In this document: positions 1 to 9,223 of the stretch, in pieces
Numbering within the stretch: the first letter of the stretch is position 1
Layout: each line of letters starts with the position of its first letter
Assembly (NCBI RefSeq): GCF_000375585.1
Contig: NZ_AQWP01000001.1
Span: 944,788-1,008,787 of the forward strand
DNA length: 64,000 nucleotides
Direction of reading: 5' to 3'
From: Sinorhizobium meliloti 4H41
Lineage (GTDB): Bacteria > Pseudomonadota > Alphaproteobacteria > Rhizobiales > Rhizobiaceae
Notes under the pieces: generated by a model
Seen by the model: only the letters and a program-made list of their open reading frames with translations
The model's database searches: none
What the model was told of the DNA's origin: nothing
Translations under genes and position numbers: made by a program

Positions 1-373
1 ACGCAATTGCACTTCCCGAAAGGCCGGCGAGCGTTCGCCGGCCTTTTCGCATGTCCTTATAAGTCGTCCAGCTTCCGACGTGGATGATGGGGGTCGCCGG
101 CAAATGAATTTAAAAAAGGGGGTTAAACCCATCAATTATTTGTGTAGTTTGACAAACGGCAGGAATGTCAGCCGCTGACGCAAATGGGAAAGTGTTCGCC
201 GGAAAGACACGATAGCAATGTGGGCGGTACCGGTCCGAACAGGTATCGGTTGACCCGCGAGTTGTCGCGCCCCGGCATCGGATCGGGGCGAGTGCTTGTT
301 CCGTTCACTGTCAGCAGCTGCGGTGAGGCTGGCAGTCCGCCATAGAGACACCGCCAAAACAGAGGGAGCCGAA
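1..373. other. Intergenic region before the binding-protein gene
   Basis: No convincing coding sequence is seen. The first 50 bases hold the terminator of a gene that lies left of the window. The rest should hold the promoter of the binding-protein gene. A TTGACA hexamer occurs near 148, but I see no well-spaced -10 box, so no promoter is called. The open frames here lack ribosome binding sites and overlap the real gene out of frame. Confidence 0.5.
20..47 (+). terminator. Rho-independent terminator of an upstream gene
   Basis: An 11-bp stem (AAGGCCGGCGA paired with TCGCCGGCCTT) around a 4-base loop runs into a short T run. It points rightwards, so it probably ends a plus-strand gene outside the window. 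Confidence 0.75.
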
Positions 374-1372
374 ATGAAAAAACTTCTTGCAACGACATGC
401 CTGGCCGCCGGTCTTTTGGGACTCGGCAGCGCGGCATCGGCGGCGGAATGCGGCGATGTGACGATTGCCAACATGAACTGGCAGAGCGCCGAAGTCCTGG
501 CGAGTGTGGACAAGTTCATTCTGACCGAAGGCTACGGCTGCAGTGCGGAGCTCGTCGTCGGCGACACGGTGCCGACCATCACGTCGATGATCGAGAAGGG
601 CGAGCCGGACATCGCGCCGGAGGGCTGGGTCGACCTGCTGCCGGACGTGGTGAACCGCGGCCTCGAAGAAGGCAAGCTCGTAGGCGCCGCAGTCGCGCTT
701 TCGGATGGCGCCGTACAGGGCTGGTGGGTTCCGAAATACATCGTCGATGCCAACCCGGACATCAAGACGATCGACGACGTCCTGAAGCATAAGGAACTCT
801 TCCCCGATCCGGAGGATCCGAGCAAGGGCGCGATTTTCAACGGTCCTCAAGGGTGGGGCGGCACGGTCGTGACGACGCAGCTTTACAAGGCCTATGGTGC
901 CGAGGCGGCGGGCTTCACGCTGGTCGATACCGGCTCGGCGGCCGGCCTCGACGGCTCGATTGCCAAGGCCTATGAGCGCAAGCAGGGCTGGGTCGGCTAC
1001 TACTGGGCTCCGACGGCGCTGCTCGGCAAGTACGAGATGGTCAAGCTCGAGCATGGCGTCCCCAACGACATGGCCGAATGGAAGCGCTGCAATACGGTTG
1101 CGGATTGCCCGGATCCGAAGAAGAACGATTGGCCGAAGGACAAGGTCCAGACACTGGTAACCAAGGAATTCGCCGACCGCGCCGGCCCGGCCATGGAGTA
1201 TCTCAACACCCGCGCCTGGACGAACGACACGGTCAACAAGCTCATGGCCTGGATGACCGACAATCAGGCGAGCGGCGAGGAAGGCGCGAAGCACTTCCTC
1301 GAGGAAAACCCGGACCTCTGGACCAAGTGGGTCTCGCCCGAAGTCGCCGAGAAGATCAAGGCTGCCCTCTGA
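374..1372 (+). CDS. Glycine betaine/proline-type ABC transporter substrate-binding protein (OpuAC family)
   Basis: Periplasmic binding protein for a quaternary amine such as glycine betaine, choline or proline betaine. The 332-residue product begins with a typical Sec signal peptide (MKKLLATT...SAASA, about 23 residues). Its body reads like the OpuAC/ProX family, with aromatic residues in QGWWVP, GPQGWGG and GYYWAP that fit a cation-pi ligand cage. The start at 374 was chosen because a GAGGGAG ribosome site lies just upstream and the signal peptide starts there; the frame is open further upstream but without signals. A strong terminator separates it from the permease gene. No ATPase gene is visible nearby. 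The exact substrate cannot be read from sequence. Confidence 0.88.
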   Translation: MKKLLATTCLAAGLLGLGSAASAAECGDVTIANMNWQSAEVLASVDKFILTEGYGCSAELVVGDTVPTITSMIEKGEPDIAPEGWVDLLPDVVNRGLEEGKLVGAAVALSDGAVQGWWVPKYIVDANPDIKTIDDVLKHKELFPDPEDPSKGAIFNGPQGWGGTVVTTQLYKAYGAEAAGFTLVDTGSAAGLDGSIAKAYERKQGWVGYYWAPTALLGKYEMVKLEHGVPNDMAEWKRCNTVADCPDPKKNDWPKDKVQTLVTKEFADRAGPAMEYLNTRAWTNDTVNKLMAWMTDNQASGEEGAKHFLEENPDLWTKWVSPEVAEKIKAAL

Positions 1373-1389
1373 TCGACTCGCCTCGAATG

Positions 1390-1420
1390 AACGGCGCGCG
1401 TAAAAGCGCGCCGTTTTTTG
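1390..1420 (+). terminator. Rho-independent terminator between binding protein and permease
   Basis: A 10-bp perfect stem (AACGGCGCGC / GCGCGCCGTT) with a 6-base loop is followed by a run of six T. It may act as a partial terminator that keeps the binding protein more abundant than the permease, or it may separate two transcripts. Confidence 0.85.
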
Positions 1421-1592
1421 TTTTCTGCTGCGTAGTTTTCGAAGGAAGGCGCAAGATTTCGTTCACCGCATGTCGGTTTGAGAATAAGATTGCGCGGCTT
1501 CATCGTTTACACCGCGCGTTAGCGTTAAAAGGCAGGCGGCAAAGCAATAACAACCATAAGCCGCCCAAAAGAGTGCGAAGGGGAATCGACAC

Positions 1593-2480
1593 ATGGAATG
1601 GCTGACCAAATTTCCGCACATGGACGACGATCGGCTTCGGCAGTTGAAGAAGATAATCGACGAAGGGTTCCGTAGCTTCACACGCGCCTATGGCGACGCG
1701 ATCGAATCGTTCTTCGACCCGCTCCAGTTCTTCCTGATCCACGCCGAACGGTTCATGACACGAACGCCGTGGCCGATCATTCTCATACTGATTGCCGTGA
1801 TCGCCTGGTTTGCCAGCCGCAACTGGAAGATCGTTGCCGGCGCCGTCGGCACCCTGCTCCTCATCGGCTATCTCGACATGTGGGACGACACGATGAAGAC
1901 GATCTCGATGATCTTCGTCTGTACGGTCCTGTCGATAGCGATCGGCATACCGATGGGCATCATCATGTCACGTTCCGATCGTTTCCAGAACATCGTCAAT
2001 CCGGTGCTCGACGTGATGCAGACGATGCCGAGCTTCGTCTATCTCATTCCCGTCGTGATGCTTCTCGGCATCGGCAAGGTTCCGGGGCTTATAGCCGTCG
2101 TCATCTATGCGATCCCGCCGATGATCCGCCTCACCAATCTCGGAATTCGGCTGGTCGACAAGGATGTGCTGGAGGCGGCGGACGCCTTCGGCTCGTCGAA
2201 TTGGCAGAAGCTGAAGAACGTCCAGATGCCGCTCGCGCTGCCGACGATCATGGCCGGGATCAACCAGACCATCATGATGGCGCTCGCCATGGTCGTCATC
2301 GCCTCGATGATCGGCGTTCAGGGGCTGGGTCAGCCGGTCTTGAAGGCGATCGCCAACCAGTATTTCACGCTCGGCATCTTCAACGGCCTCGCCATCGTCG
2401 GAATCGCGATCATTTTCGACCGGGTGAGCCAGGCTTACGGGCGCCGGCTCCAGCGCCACCGCGAAATCATTCACGGATAG
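1593..2480 (+). CDS. Glycine betaine/proline-type ABC transporter permease (OpuAB/ProW family)
   Basis: Inner-membrane subunit of a quaternary-amine importer, 295 residues. About 55 hydrophilic residues at the N-terminus precede several hydrophobic segments, as in ProW. The stretch EAADAFGSSNWQKLKNVQMP (residues about 194-213) is the EAA loop that contacts the ATPase. The neighbouring upstream gene encodes the matching binding protein, but a terminator lies between them and no ATPase gene follows; the next gene is a lipid kinase. The ATPase must come from elsewhere, possibly just left of this window. Confidence 0.9.
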   Translation: MEWLTKFPHMDDDRLRQLKKIIDEGFRSFTRAYGDAIESFFDPLQFFLIHAERFMTRTPWPIILILIAVIAWFASRNWKIVAGAVGTLLLIGYLDMWDDTMKTISMIFVCTVLSIAIGIPMGIIMSRSDRFQNIVNPVLDVMQTMPSFVYLIPVVMLLGIGKVPGLIAVVIYAIPPMIRLTNLGIRLVDKDVLEAADAFGSSNWQKLKNVQMPLALPTIMAGINQTIMMALAMVVIASMIGVQGLGQPVLKAIANQYFTLGIFNGLAIVGIAIIFDRVSQAYGRRLQRHREIIHG

Positions 2481-2490
2481 AAGCTCCAAA

Positions 2491-2545
2491 ACTTCCCCTC
2501 CCCAACCCCTCCCACTGTGGCACTTGTGGGGGGGTGGGGAGGGCC
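2491..2545. repeat. C/G-rich inverted repeat after the permease gene
   Basis: A run rich in CCCCTCCC is followed by its rough complement GGGGTGGGGAGGG. This is the kind of pyrimidine/purine hairpin often scattered between rhizobial genes. It lacks a T run, so I do not call it an intrinsic terminator, though it may act as a transcript end. Confidence 0.5.
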
Positions 2546-2725
2546 TTGCAGACGGCCCACGAAGCCGTTCGAGTCACGCTCGCTTGATCGCTTCGTTGAA
2601 ACTTCCGTACGCCGAAGCGGCCGGCGATAAGGCCGCCTGCACTTTTCGTCGCACAGCTCTGGAAACCCCCGCTGCCGCTCTTATCTGAGAAGCTGAACGC
2701 ACTCGCATGACGGAGGCAGCAGCCC

Positions 2726-3652
2726 TTGAAAGTCAAAGCCATCTTCAATCGAGATGGGGGAACTTTCCGTACGACGGACATGGATGCCTACAGCAGGAAG
2801 GTCGAGGAGGACTTTCGGGCGGCCGGCCACGAGATCGAGATCGCAGTGGTCGCAGCGGATGAGATGCGGGACGCGTTGGAGACGGCTTGCGGACGGGACG
2901 ATCTCGACGCGATCGTCGCCGGCGGCGGCGACGGCACGATTTCGGCGGCGGCAGGCGTGGCCTGGAAAACCGGCATGCCGCTGGGCATCGTTCCCGCAGG
3001 GACGATGAATCTCGTCGCGCGCTCCCTGAAGCTGCCGCTCGATATCTGGAAGGTCCCGGAGGTGCTGGCCAATGGCCGAATCATCGATGCCGACATAGGC
3101 AGCGCTGACGGCCGCGCATTCGTGCATCAGTTCTCGATGGGGCTTCACGCCCGCATGGTGCGCTACCGTCAGTCCTATCGGTTCGCGTCGCGACTCGGGA
3201 AGATCAGCGCCAGCGTACGTGCCGCCATCGGGGTAATCTTCAACCCGCCGGATTTCGAGATTGAATTCGACGCGGACGGGCACCGCGAGCGCCGGCATGT
3301 TTCGGCGATTTCCGTTTCGAACAACCATTTCGGCCACGACACGCTGATGTATGCGGAAGACCTGACGAGCGGCCACCTTGGCTTCTACACGGCGCCGCCG
3401 CTAAGCCCTGCGGGCGTGGCGAAGCTCTCTTTCGATATCCTGCGCGGAAAGTTCAGGAGCAGCACGCTGATCAGCGAGATGAGCGCTCTGACGGTCGACC
3501 TGCACTTTCCGAAGGTGGATCGGAAGATCAACTGCGTCATCGACGGCGAGCTTATCCCGATCAGAAGCGGCAAGGTCGCTTTGCGCGTTCACCCCGGTGA
3601 ATTGAAGCTGCTGGTCGGCTCGCAGGAGAGCAATTTCGGGAACTCCGTGTAG
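2726..3652 (+). CDS. Diacylglycerol kinase-family lipid kinase
   Basis: The 308-residue product has the DAGK catalytic-domain signature: IVAGGGDGTISAAAG at about residues 64-78 (the GGGDGT nucleotide-binding motif), followed by PLGIVPAGTMNLVARSL, the usual GTxNxxA motif. The family phosphorylates diacylglycerol, sphingoid bases or related lipids; the substrate here is not evident. The start is a TTG at 2726 with GGAGG nine bases upstream; no in-frame ATG with a ribosome site gives the conserved N-terminal KAIFN strand. It lies convergent to the GT39 gene, separated by only 15 bases, and may share an envelope-lipid theme with that cluster. Confidence 0.85.
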   Translation: MKVKAIFNRDGGTFRTTDMDAYSRKVEEDFRAAGHEIEIAVVAADEMRDALETACGRDDLDAIVAGGGDGTISAAAGVAWKTGMPLGIVPAGTMNLVARSLKLPLDIWKVPEVLANGRIIDADIGSADGRAFVHQFSMGLHARMVRYRQSYRFASRLGKISASVRAAIGVIFNPPDFEIEFDADGHRERRHVSAISVSNNHFGHDTLMYAEDLTSGHLGFYTAPPLSPAGVAKLSFDILRGKFRSSTLISEMSALTVDLHFPKVDRKINCVIDGELIPIRSGKVALRVHPGELKLLVGSQESNFGNSV

Positions 3653-3667
3653 CGGCTTTCCGCGCGT

Positions 3668-5152
3668 CTATTCCGCGACCCAGATATAGCTGAAGCTGTA
3701 GCGGTCCTCGCCGGTCCCGTAGAGATAGGGCAGCGCGAGGTGGCGCGGTGCCGCGGCCGCGTCGGGAATGCCAAGTACGGAGAGAGCGTTCCGCAACAGG
3801 TCGGGAACGGGTGCTTCCGGCTGTGCGTCGTCATGCCAGACCGCGAGAAGGGGCCTTTTCGACATATCGACCGGAAGCGCATTCGAGGGGCTCGGCATCG
3901 TGACCTGTGCTCCGCTGAACTGCATTCGGAGATTTCCCGCGATCTGCTTGTCATTGGCCAGGATAAGCGCCGGCTGGCCTTCTGCCTGTGCCACCGCTTC
4001 GGCCAATGCGGCGTAGGGTATGTTCAGCCTCGAATAGTCACCAAACCACGGCCGCACGACGGCTCGCGCCGACACGAGCACGAGTGCGCCCAGCGCGATG
4101 ACTAAGACCAGCAGCAAGAAGCGCCTGAGGCTGTCTGTAAGGTCGATATTCGCCGCCTCGATCTTCAGACAGAGATAAAGCGGAATGAGAACGAGGAAGA
4201 GGACCAGCCATTTTTCGCGCACATGCGTGGCGGCCACACCGAGTACGACCAGCAGGACCGCGATCAGGCAAAGGGCGAGCATCCGCCCTACGATCCTGCT
4301 CCACTGGCTTTCCGCCTGCCAGATCGCGCGGAACTTGCCGCGGAAGACGAGGCCGAATACGAGCAGCGGCACCAGGCTGCCGCCGATGATGGCGGAGCCG
4401 AGCGAGTAGACACCGTAAAAGGCCTGAAGCAGAAATCCCTCCGCCTCGCGCTCCCGCATCTCGTTCAAGGTTCCACCCGAGGCGAAACCGAAATTCTGCA
4501 GCATCCAGTAGGCGTGGGGCAGAACGATGAGCGTTGCTACCGCAATCGACGGCAGAATGCGCCAGTCGAGTATCCGCGCGCGCAGCTCCCGTTCCGGCAG
4601 AACGGCGACGATCGCCGCGACCGGCACGAGGACGAAGTTGTACTTCGACATCAGGCCGATACCCACCGCAATGCCGGTGAGAATATAGGAAAAAAGGCTG
4701 GGCCGCTTCAGCGTCTTCAGGAAGCTGTAGAGAAACAGCGAGACGGCGAAGAGGGCTGCGACCGTGTGGGAAAGATCGCGCTGTGCGAGTAGAAAGATCG
4801 GGGGCAGCGTAAGAACGCCGAGCATTGCGATCGGGGGCAGACGGCGGTCGGCCAGTACCAGCCGTGCCGCAAGGCCGTAGAACAGACAGCAGAGAAATAG
4901 GAGCCCGTTCTTGAGGATGGTCATCGTCGCCAGCGAGGTCCCGATCACCTCTGCCAGTCCATATTGCAGCCAGTTGTAGAAGGGCGGCTGCGGTCCGTAT
5001 CCGAGGGCGAGGAACTGAGACAGAAATGCCTGTTCCGCCTCGTCGATTTCCAGTGAGCTCGAGACGGAGACCCGCAGGATGATGCACAGCAGGAAATAGC
5101 CGGCAACCGCCAGGACGACCGCTCCAGGCCGTCGATTGACCGCTTCAAGCAT
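3668..5152 (-). CDS. GT39/ArnT-like integral membrane glycosyltransferase
   Basis: A 494-residue polytopic membrane protein with about ten or more hydrophobic segments. Its first periplasmic loop carries the acidic pair typical of GT-C enzymes (SLEIDEAEQAF, about residues 33-43) and PPFYNWLQYG. These resemble ArnT and the rhizobial Rgt galacturonosyltransferases, which move a sugar from a polyprenyl-phosphate donor onto lipid A or LPS core at the periplasmic face. Its start overlaps the 3-prime end of the GT2 gene by 8 bases, so the two are probably translated together. The acceptor and the sugar are not readable; a galacturonosyltransferase is an inference from context. Confidence 0.82.
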   Translation of the reverse strand: MLEAVNRRPGAVVLAVAGYFLLCIILRVSVSSSLEIDEAEQAFLSQFLALGYGPQPPFYNWLQYGLAEVIGTSLATMTILKNGLLFLCCLFYGLAARLVLADRRLPPIAMLGVLTLPPIFLLAQRDLSHTVAALFAVSLFLYSFLKTLKRPSLFSYILTGIAVGIGLMSKYNFVLVPVAAIVAVLPERELRARILDWRILPSIAVATLIVLPHAYWMLQNFGFASGGTLNEMREREAEGFLLQAFYGVYSLGSAIIGGSLVPLLVFGLVFRGKFRAIWQAESQWSRIVGRMLALCLIAVLLVVLGVAATHVREKWLVLFLVLIPLYLCLKIEAANIDLTDSLRRFLLLVLVIALGALVLVSARAVVRPWFGDYSRLNIPYAALAEAVAQAEGQPALILANDKQIAGNLRMQFSGAQVTMPSPSNALPVDMSKRPLLAVWHDDAQPEAPVPDLLRNALSVLGIPDAAAAPRHLALPYLYGTGEDRYSFSYIWVAE

Positions 5153-6164
5153 GCGGCTGCTCCCGCTCGAAAGTCTGGCGCACGATGTAACTCGTCATTT
5201 CATCGTCGCGGAAATAGGCGCGCGCCATCATCTCCGAGAGAATGCCGGTGGTGATCAGCTGGACCGAAGAGAGGAACAGCATGACGCCGACGATCAGCAT
5301 CGGACGGGTGCCGATGTCGTTGCCGAAGATGAACTTGTCTATTGCAAGATAGAGAAGGATCAGCACACTGAGACCGCCGGCGGCCAGGCCGATGGAGCCG
5401 AAAAAGTGCCCCGGCCGCGCCTTGTAGCGCATGAAGAACAAGACCGCGAGCAGATCGAGAATAACCCGGAACGTGCGCGAGATCCCGTATTTCGAGCTGC
5501 CGTAATGCCGCGGGTGATGGGTCACCGGCATCTCGCCGATCCGACTGCTCGGCACGACACCCGCCACCCAGGCCGGAATGAAGCGGTGCATTTCCCCCAT
5601 CAGCTTCACCTGCTTGATGATGGAACCGCGGTAGATCTTCAGGCTGCAGCCATAGTCGTGCAATCTCACGCCCGTGATCTTGCCGATCAGAACGTTGGCG
5701 CACCAGGAAGGAATCTTCCTCAGAATCAGTGCATCGCGTCGGTTTTGCCGCCAGCCGACAAGGAGATCGAGCCCGCGCTCTTCTATCGCCGCGACCATGT
5801 TGGGAATGTCCGCCGGATCGTTCTGAAGGTCGCCGTCGAGCGTCGCGATCAGCCGGCCGGAGGCCGCGTCGATCCCCGCCTGCATTGCGGCCGTCTGGCC
5901 GAAATTCTTCTGGAGCTCGATGATCTTCAGCTGCAGGTCGGGGTGTGAAAGCTCCTTGCGCGCGTTCGGCAGGGTTCGGTCCGTGCTGCCGTCATCGACG
6001 AGGATGAGCTCCCATGACTTCAGGAACCCGGCCATTGCCGCCCGGATGCGCGTGACGAGCGGTCCGACGCTCTCCTCCTCGTTGAACACCGGCACGACTA
6101 TGGAGAGCTCGACACCCTCCAGGACTTCGGTCATCGGCTTCACGGGTTCTTCGATGCGATTCAA
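5145..6164 (-). CDS. GT2 polyprenyl-phosphate glycosyltransferase (ArnC/DPM1-like)
   Basis: The N-terminal GT-A domain shows LSIVVPVFNEEESV, the DDGSTD motif and LDGDLQNDPADIPNM, which bind nucleotide sugar and metal. Two C-terminal hydrophobic hairpins (about residues 240-310) match the ArnC/GtrB architecture. Such enzymes charge a polyprenyl phosphate with a sugar at the cytoplasmic face. The rhizobial RgtE dodecaprenyl-phosphate galacturonate synthase has this layout and size. The listed start is a TTG with GGAG nine bases upstream; an ATG ten codons later (6134) has weaker ribosome-site support and is a real alternative. It overlaps the GT39 gene and is divergent from the flippase-like gene. 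Confidence 0.85.
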   Translation of the reverse strand: MNRIEEPVKPMTEVLEGVELSIVVPVFNEEESVGPLVTRIRAAMAGFLKSWELILVDDGSTDRTLPNARKELSHPDLQLKIIELQKNFGQTAAMQAGIDAASGRLIATLDGDLQNDPADIPNMVAAIEERGLDLLVGWRQNRRDALILRKIPSWCANVLIGKITGVRLHDYGCSLKIYRGSIIKQVKLMGEMHRFIPAWVAGVVPSSRIGEMPVTHHPRHYGSSKYGISRTFRVILDLLAVLFFMRYKARPGHFFGSIGLAAGGLSVLILLYLAIDKFIFGNDIGTRPMLIVGVMLFLSSVQLITTGILSEMMARAYFRDDEMTSYIVRQTFEREQPHA

Positions 6165-6259
6165 GAGGGCAGTCTCCGGTGGGCTGGCAGGTTTTCTTGC
6201 ATACTTCTGAGGTTATAACCAATGTCGAATCGCATTGCTGATACAGGAAAACGGTCTCG

Positions 6260-7216
6260 ATGAATACGAACTGGGAGCGCAGCCGGCAGTCGTGGCTCGC
6301 GCGCAACCGTCTGGCACTGATTTCCGCTGCGGCAATCGCGGCTTATGCCGTCTTCGTGGAGTGGGTCTGGGGCTGGCCGGTATTGCTGCGGCAATGGGCC
6401 GAAATCGGCGTCGTGCCGGTGCTCTCGGCGCTAGCGCTTCTCGTCGCCACCTATTTCATCCGTTGCTATCGGATCCACGACTACTTCCCGGGCGAAACCA
6501 GGGGCCGGTTTCTGTCTCTCTTCCGGGTGACCCAGGTTCACAATCTGCTCAACATCATGCTGCCGTTCAGAGCCGGCGAAACGAGCTTTCCCTTGCTCAT
6601 GCGCAGCGAATTCGGTGTGCCGCTGGTGCGTGGTACCGCGGCGCTCTTCGTCATGCGGCTTCTGGACCTGCACGCCCTGCTGACCGTCGCTGCGGTGGGT
6701 CTGGTGGTGGGGCGGGGCCCAGGGGCGATCGGCTGGGTTCTCTGGCTTATCGCTTTTCTGTCGCCTCTCGCCTTCTTTCTCATGAAGGAGAGAGCTCTCA
6801 CCACGGTGCGCCGTTTCGCGCCGGCGAAGGTCGGTCCGCATCTGGACGAGATGGAGGCGGGCCTGCCGATCGGCATTCCCGCTTTCCTGCGGGCCTGGGC
6901 GATGACGATGCTGAACTGGGCGGTAAAAGTCGTCGTTCTCGCCTGGGTGCTCGCGATCATGGGGGTCGCTCCGCTCGCCGCCTCCTTCGGCGGGGCGCTC
7001 GGTGGCGAACTGTCTTCCGTCCTGCCGGTGCACGCGCCGGCGGGTGTGGGAACCTACGCAGCGGCGATCGTCGCCGGTGCGGTTTCCTTCGGAGCGCCGG
7101 CGGATCAGGCGACGCTCGAGACGCTCGGCCGCGCCAGTGTCAATGCCCACCTCATGGTCATCGTGTCGGCGGTGGTCGGCACGCTGCTGTCGCTCCTCCT
7201 GCGGCCGAAAGCGTGA
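6260..7216 (+). CDS. Lysylphosphatidylglycerol synthase-like transmembrane (UPF0104/PF03706) protein
   Basis: A 318-residue protein with about eight hydrophobic segments. Features such as NIMLPFRAGETSFPLLMR and LSSVLPVHAPAGVGTYAA match the family related to the flippase half of MprF/LpiA. Members occur next to glycosyltransferases and are thought to move or bind polar lipids, though their exact role is often unknown. It is divergent from the GT2-GT39 pair with a 95-base gap, so it probably belongs to the same envelope module. It lacks the C-terminal aminoacyl-transferase domain of LpiA, so it does not itself make lysyl-PG. Confidence 0.8.
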   Translation: MNTNWERSRQSWLARNRLALISAAAIAAYAVFVEWVWGWPVLLRQWAEIGVVPVLSALALLVATYFIRCYRIHDYFPGETRGRFLSLFRVTQVHNLLNIMLPFRAGETSFPLLMRSEFGVPLVRGTAALFVMRLLDLHALLTVAAVGLVVGRGPGAIGWVLWLIAFLSPLAFFLMKERALTTVRRFAPAKVGPHLDEMEAGLPIGIPAFLRAWAMTMLNWAVKVVVLAWVLAIMGVAPLAASFGGALGGELSSVLPVHAPAGVGTYAAAIVAGAVSFGAPADQATLETLGRASVNAHLMVIVSAVVGTLLSLLLRPKA

Positions 7217-7244
7217 AACGCTTCTGAGCGACAGGATGCGGGCT

Positions 7245-8747
7245 CTACTGGAACGAGGTCTCGTAGAAGCTTCTGAGCTTGCGTGAATGGAGCTTCTCGG
7301 AAGGCATCGCCGCCAGCTTCTGCAGGGCCAGAATACCGATTTTCAGGTGCTGGCTCACCTGGGTTCGGTAAAAGGCGCTCGCCATGCCGGGCAGCTTCAG
7401 TTCGCCGTGCAACGGCTTGTCGGACACGCAGAGCAACGTCCCGTAGGGAACGCGGAAGCGGAACCCGTTGGCGGCGATGGTAGCCGATTCCATGTCGAGC
7501 GCGATGGCTCGGGCCTGCGAGAGTCGTTTGACCGGCCCGCGCTGGTCGCGCAGTTCCCAGTTGCGGTTGTCGATCGTCGCGACCGTACCCGTGCGCATGA
7601 TCTGTTTGAGGTCGTAGCCCTTGTAGCCCGTCACTTCGGCGACGGCGTCCTGCAGGGCAACCTGCACCTCGGCCAGTGCGGGTAAGGGAATCCAGACCGG
7701 CAGATCGTCATCGAGCACGTGATCCTCGCGCATATAGGCATGCGCCAGCACGTAATCGCCGAGCCGCTGGCTGTTGCGCAGGCCCGCGCAATGGCCGAGC
7801 ATCAGCCAGACATGCGGCCTCAACACGGCGATATGGTCGGTGATCGTCTTGGCATTGGATGGGCCGACCCCGATATTGACGAGAGTGATGCCGCCGTGCC
7901 CCTTCTTCTTCAGATGATAGGCGGGCATCTGCGGCAGGCGGGCGAGCGAATAATCGGCATCCGGCCGGTCGGCACCCGCGGGGGTGGTGATGTTGCCGGG
8001 TTCGATGAAGGCGGTGTAACCGTTGCCGCCCTCCGCCATCTGCTGGCGCGCCCAGGCGCAGAACTCGTCGACATAGAACTGATAGTTCGTGAAAAGCACG
8101 AAGTTCTGGAAGTGCCTGGCGCTGGTCGCGGTATAGTGGCTGAGGCGCGCGAGCGAATAGTCGATGCGCTGCGCCGTGAAGGGCGCGAGCGGCGACGGCT
8201 CTCCCGGACCTGGCTCGTAGGAGCCGTTGGCGATCTCGTCGTCGGTGGTCGTAAGATCCGGCGCGTCGAAAAGGTCGCGCAGCGGAATGTCGATGCTGTC
8301 GGCCGCAGACGCTTCGACATGCGCCCCTTCGCCAAAGGCGAAATGGAGGGGGATCGGTGTCGAGGATTCCGACACCGTGACGCCGACGCCGTGGTTGCGC
8401 ATGAGATGGCCGAGCTGTTCTTTCAAATAGTGCCGGAACAGTTTGGGCCGGGTGATGGTCGTCGTGTAGACGCCGGGCGCGCTGACATAGCCGAAGGAAA
8501 GCCTCGAATCGACATGTCCGAAGCTGCTCGTCTCGATGCTGACCTGCGGATAGCAGGCGCGGAAACGAGTGAGGGGCCTGCCGCTTTTCCCGAGACCTTC
8601 GAAGGCTTCGCAGAGGAAGCGGGTGTTGCGTTCGTAGAGCGCTTCCAGACAATCGACGGCCTCGGTCGCATCGTCGAAGAGCTGCGGCTCGAAGGGTTCA
8701 GGGGTGGCGACGGAGAGGACGGAGTGTGAAGAGATTCGCTTGTTCAT
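7245..8747 (-). CDS. amn: AMP nucleosidase
   Basis: A 500-residue protein that splits AMP to adenine and ribose 5-phosphate, a purine-salvage and adenylate-control step. The C-terminal half has nucleoside-phosphorylase-type segments (TLVNIGVGPSNAKTITDHIAVLRP, then ALDMESATIAANGFRFRVPYGTLLCVSDKP). These are typical of long-form Amn with its N-terminal extension. The length fits the family (about 480-500). On the minus strand, a TATAAT hexamer lies five bases before the ATG, which leaves little room for a leader; no good -35 accompanies it. The gene appears to stand alone. Confidence 0.92.
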   Translation of the reverse strand: MNKRISSHSVLSVATPEPFEPQLFDDATEAVDCLEALYERNTRFLCEAFEGLGKSGRPLTRFRACYPQVSIETSSFGHVDSRLSFGYVSAPGVYTTTITRPKLFRHYLKEQLGHLMRNHGVGVTVSESSTPIPLHFAFGEGAHVEASAADSIDIPLRDLFDAPDLTTTDDEIANGSYEPGPGEPSPLAPFTAQRIDYSLARLSHYTATSARHFQNFVLFTNYQFYVDEFCAWARQQMAEGGNGYTAFIEPGNITTPAGADRPDADYSLARLPQMPAYHLKKKGHGGITLVNIGVGPSNAKTITDHIAVLRPHVWLMLGHCAGLRNSQRLGDYVLAHAYMREDHVLDDDLPVWIPLPALAEVQVALQDAVAEVTGYKGYDLKQIMRTGTVATIDNRNWELRDQRGPVKRLSQARAIALDMESATIAANGFRFRVPYGTLLCVSDKPLHGELKLPGMASAFYRTQVSQHLKIGILALQKLAAMPSEKLHSRKLRSFYETSFQ

Positions 8748-8826
8748 GTCGCATTATATGCAGCACCTTCCGACAAGCAAACGACAAGAGTGCTGTTTTT
8801 TGTTCTACAGCGCCGCACTTTGTACT

Positions 8827-9147
8827 TCAGCGAGGCCCCGCGAGAATGATCGCGCTGCCGGCGAGCGCCACGGCGGCGCCCGTCATGTCCCAGTGATCCG
8901 GCCGGACGCCTTCGGCAAGCCAGAGCCAAGAGAGCGACGCGACGATGTAGACGCCGCCATAGGCGGCATAGGTACGGCCCGCCGCTGCCGCGTCCACCAT
9001 CGTCAGCAGCCAGGCGAAAAGCGCAAGCGAAGCCATGCCGGGAATGAGCCACAGGGTGGATTTGCCAAGTCTCAGCCAGGACCAGAAGGCAAAGCATCCG
9101 GCGATTTCGGCAAGAGCTGCAGCAAAATAGATAGCGTATGCGGGCAT
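8827..9147 (-). CDS. YnfA-family small membrane protein
   Basis: A 106-residue, four-helix inner-membrane protein of the YnfA (UPF0060) family, related to small multidrug-resistance transporters. Visible family marks are [33 protein letters not shown] and [14 protein letters not shown]. The start at MPAYAIYF was preferred over an upstream in-frame ATG because it begins directly at the first membrane helix, as in homologues. Actual drug transport is not established for most members. Confidence 0.9.
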   Translation of the reverse strand: MPAYAIYFAAALAEIAGCFAFWSWLRLGKSTLWLIPGMASLALFAWLLTMVDAAAAGRTYAAYGGVYIVASLSWLWLAEGVRPDHWDMTGAAVALAGSAIILAGPR

Positions 9148-9223
9148 GGTTTGCAGGTCCTCCCGATCAGGAGAGGAGCGCACTTTCAACCGATATGCAA
9201 GGACCGAAGGCGGCGTCTCGAAA

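Noticed and set aside
8748-8758. TATAAT five bases before the amn start, suggesting a leaderless mRNA
   Set aside because: No acceptable -35 hexamer at 16-18 bases, so the match may be chance.
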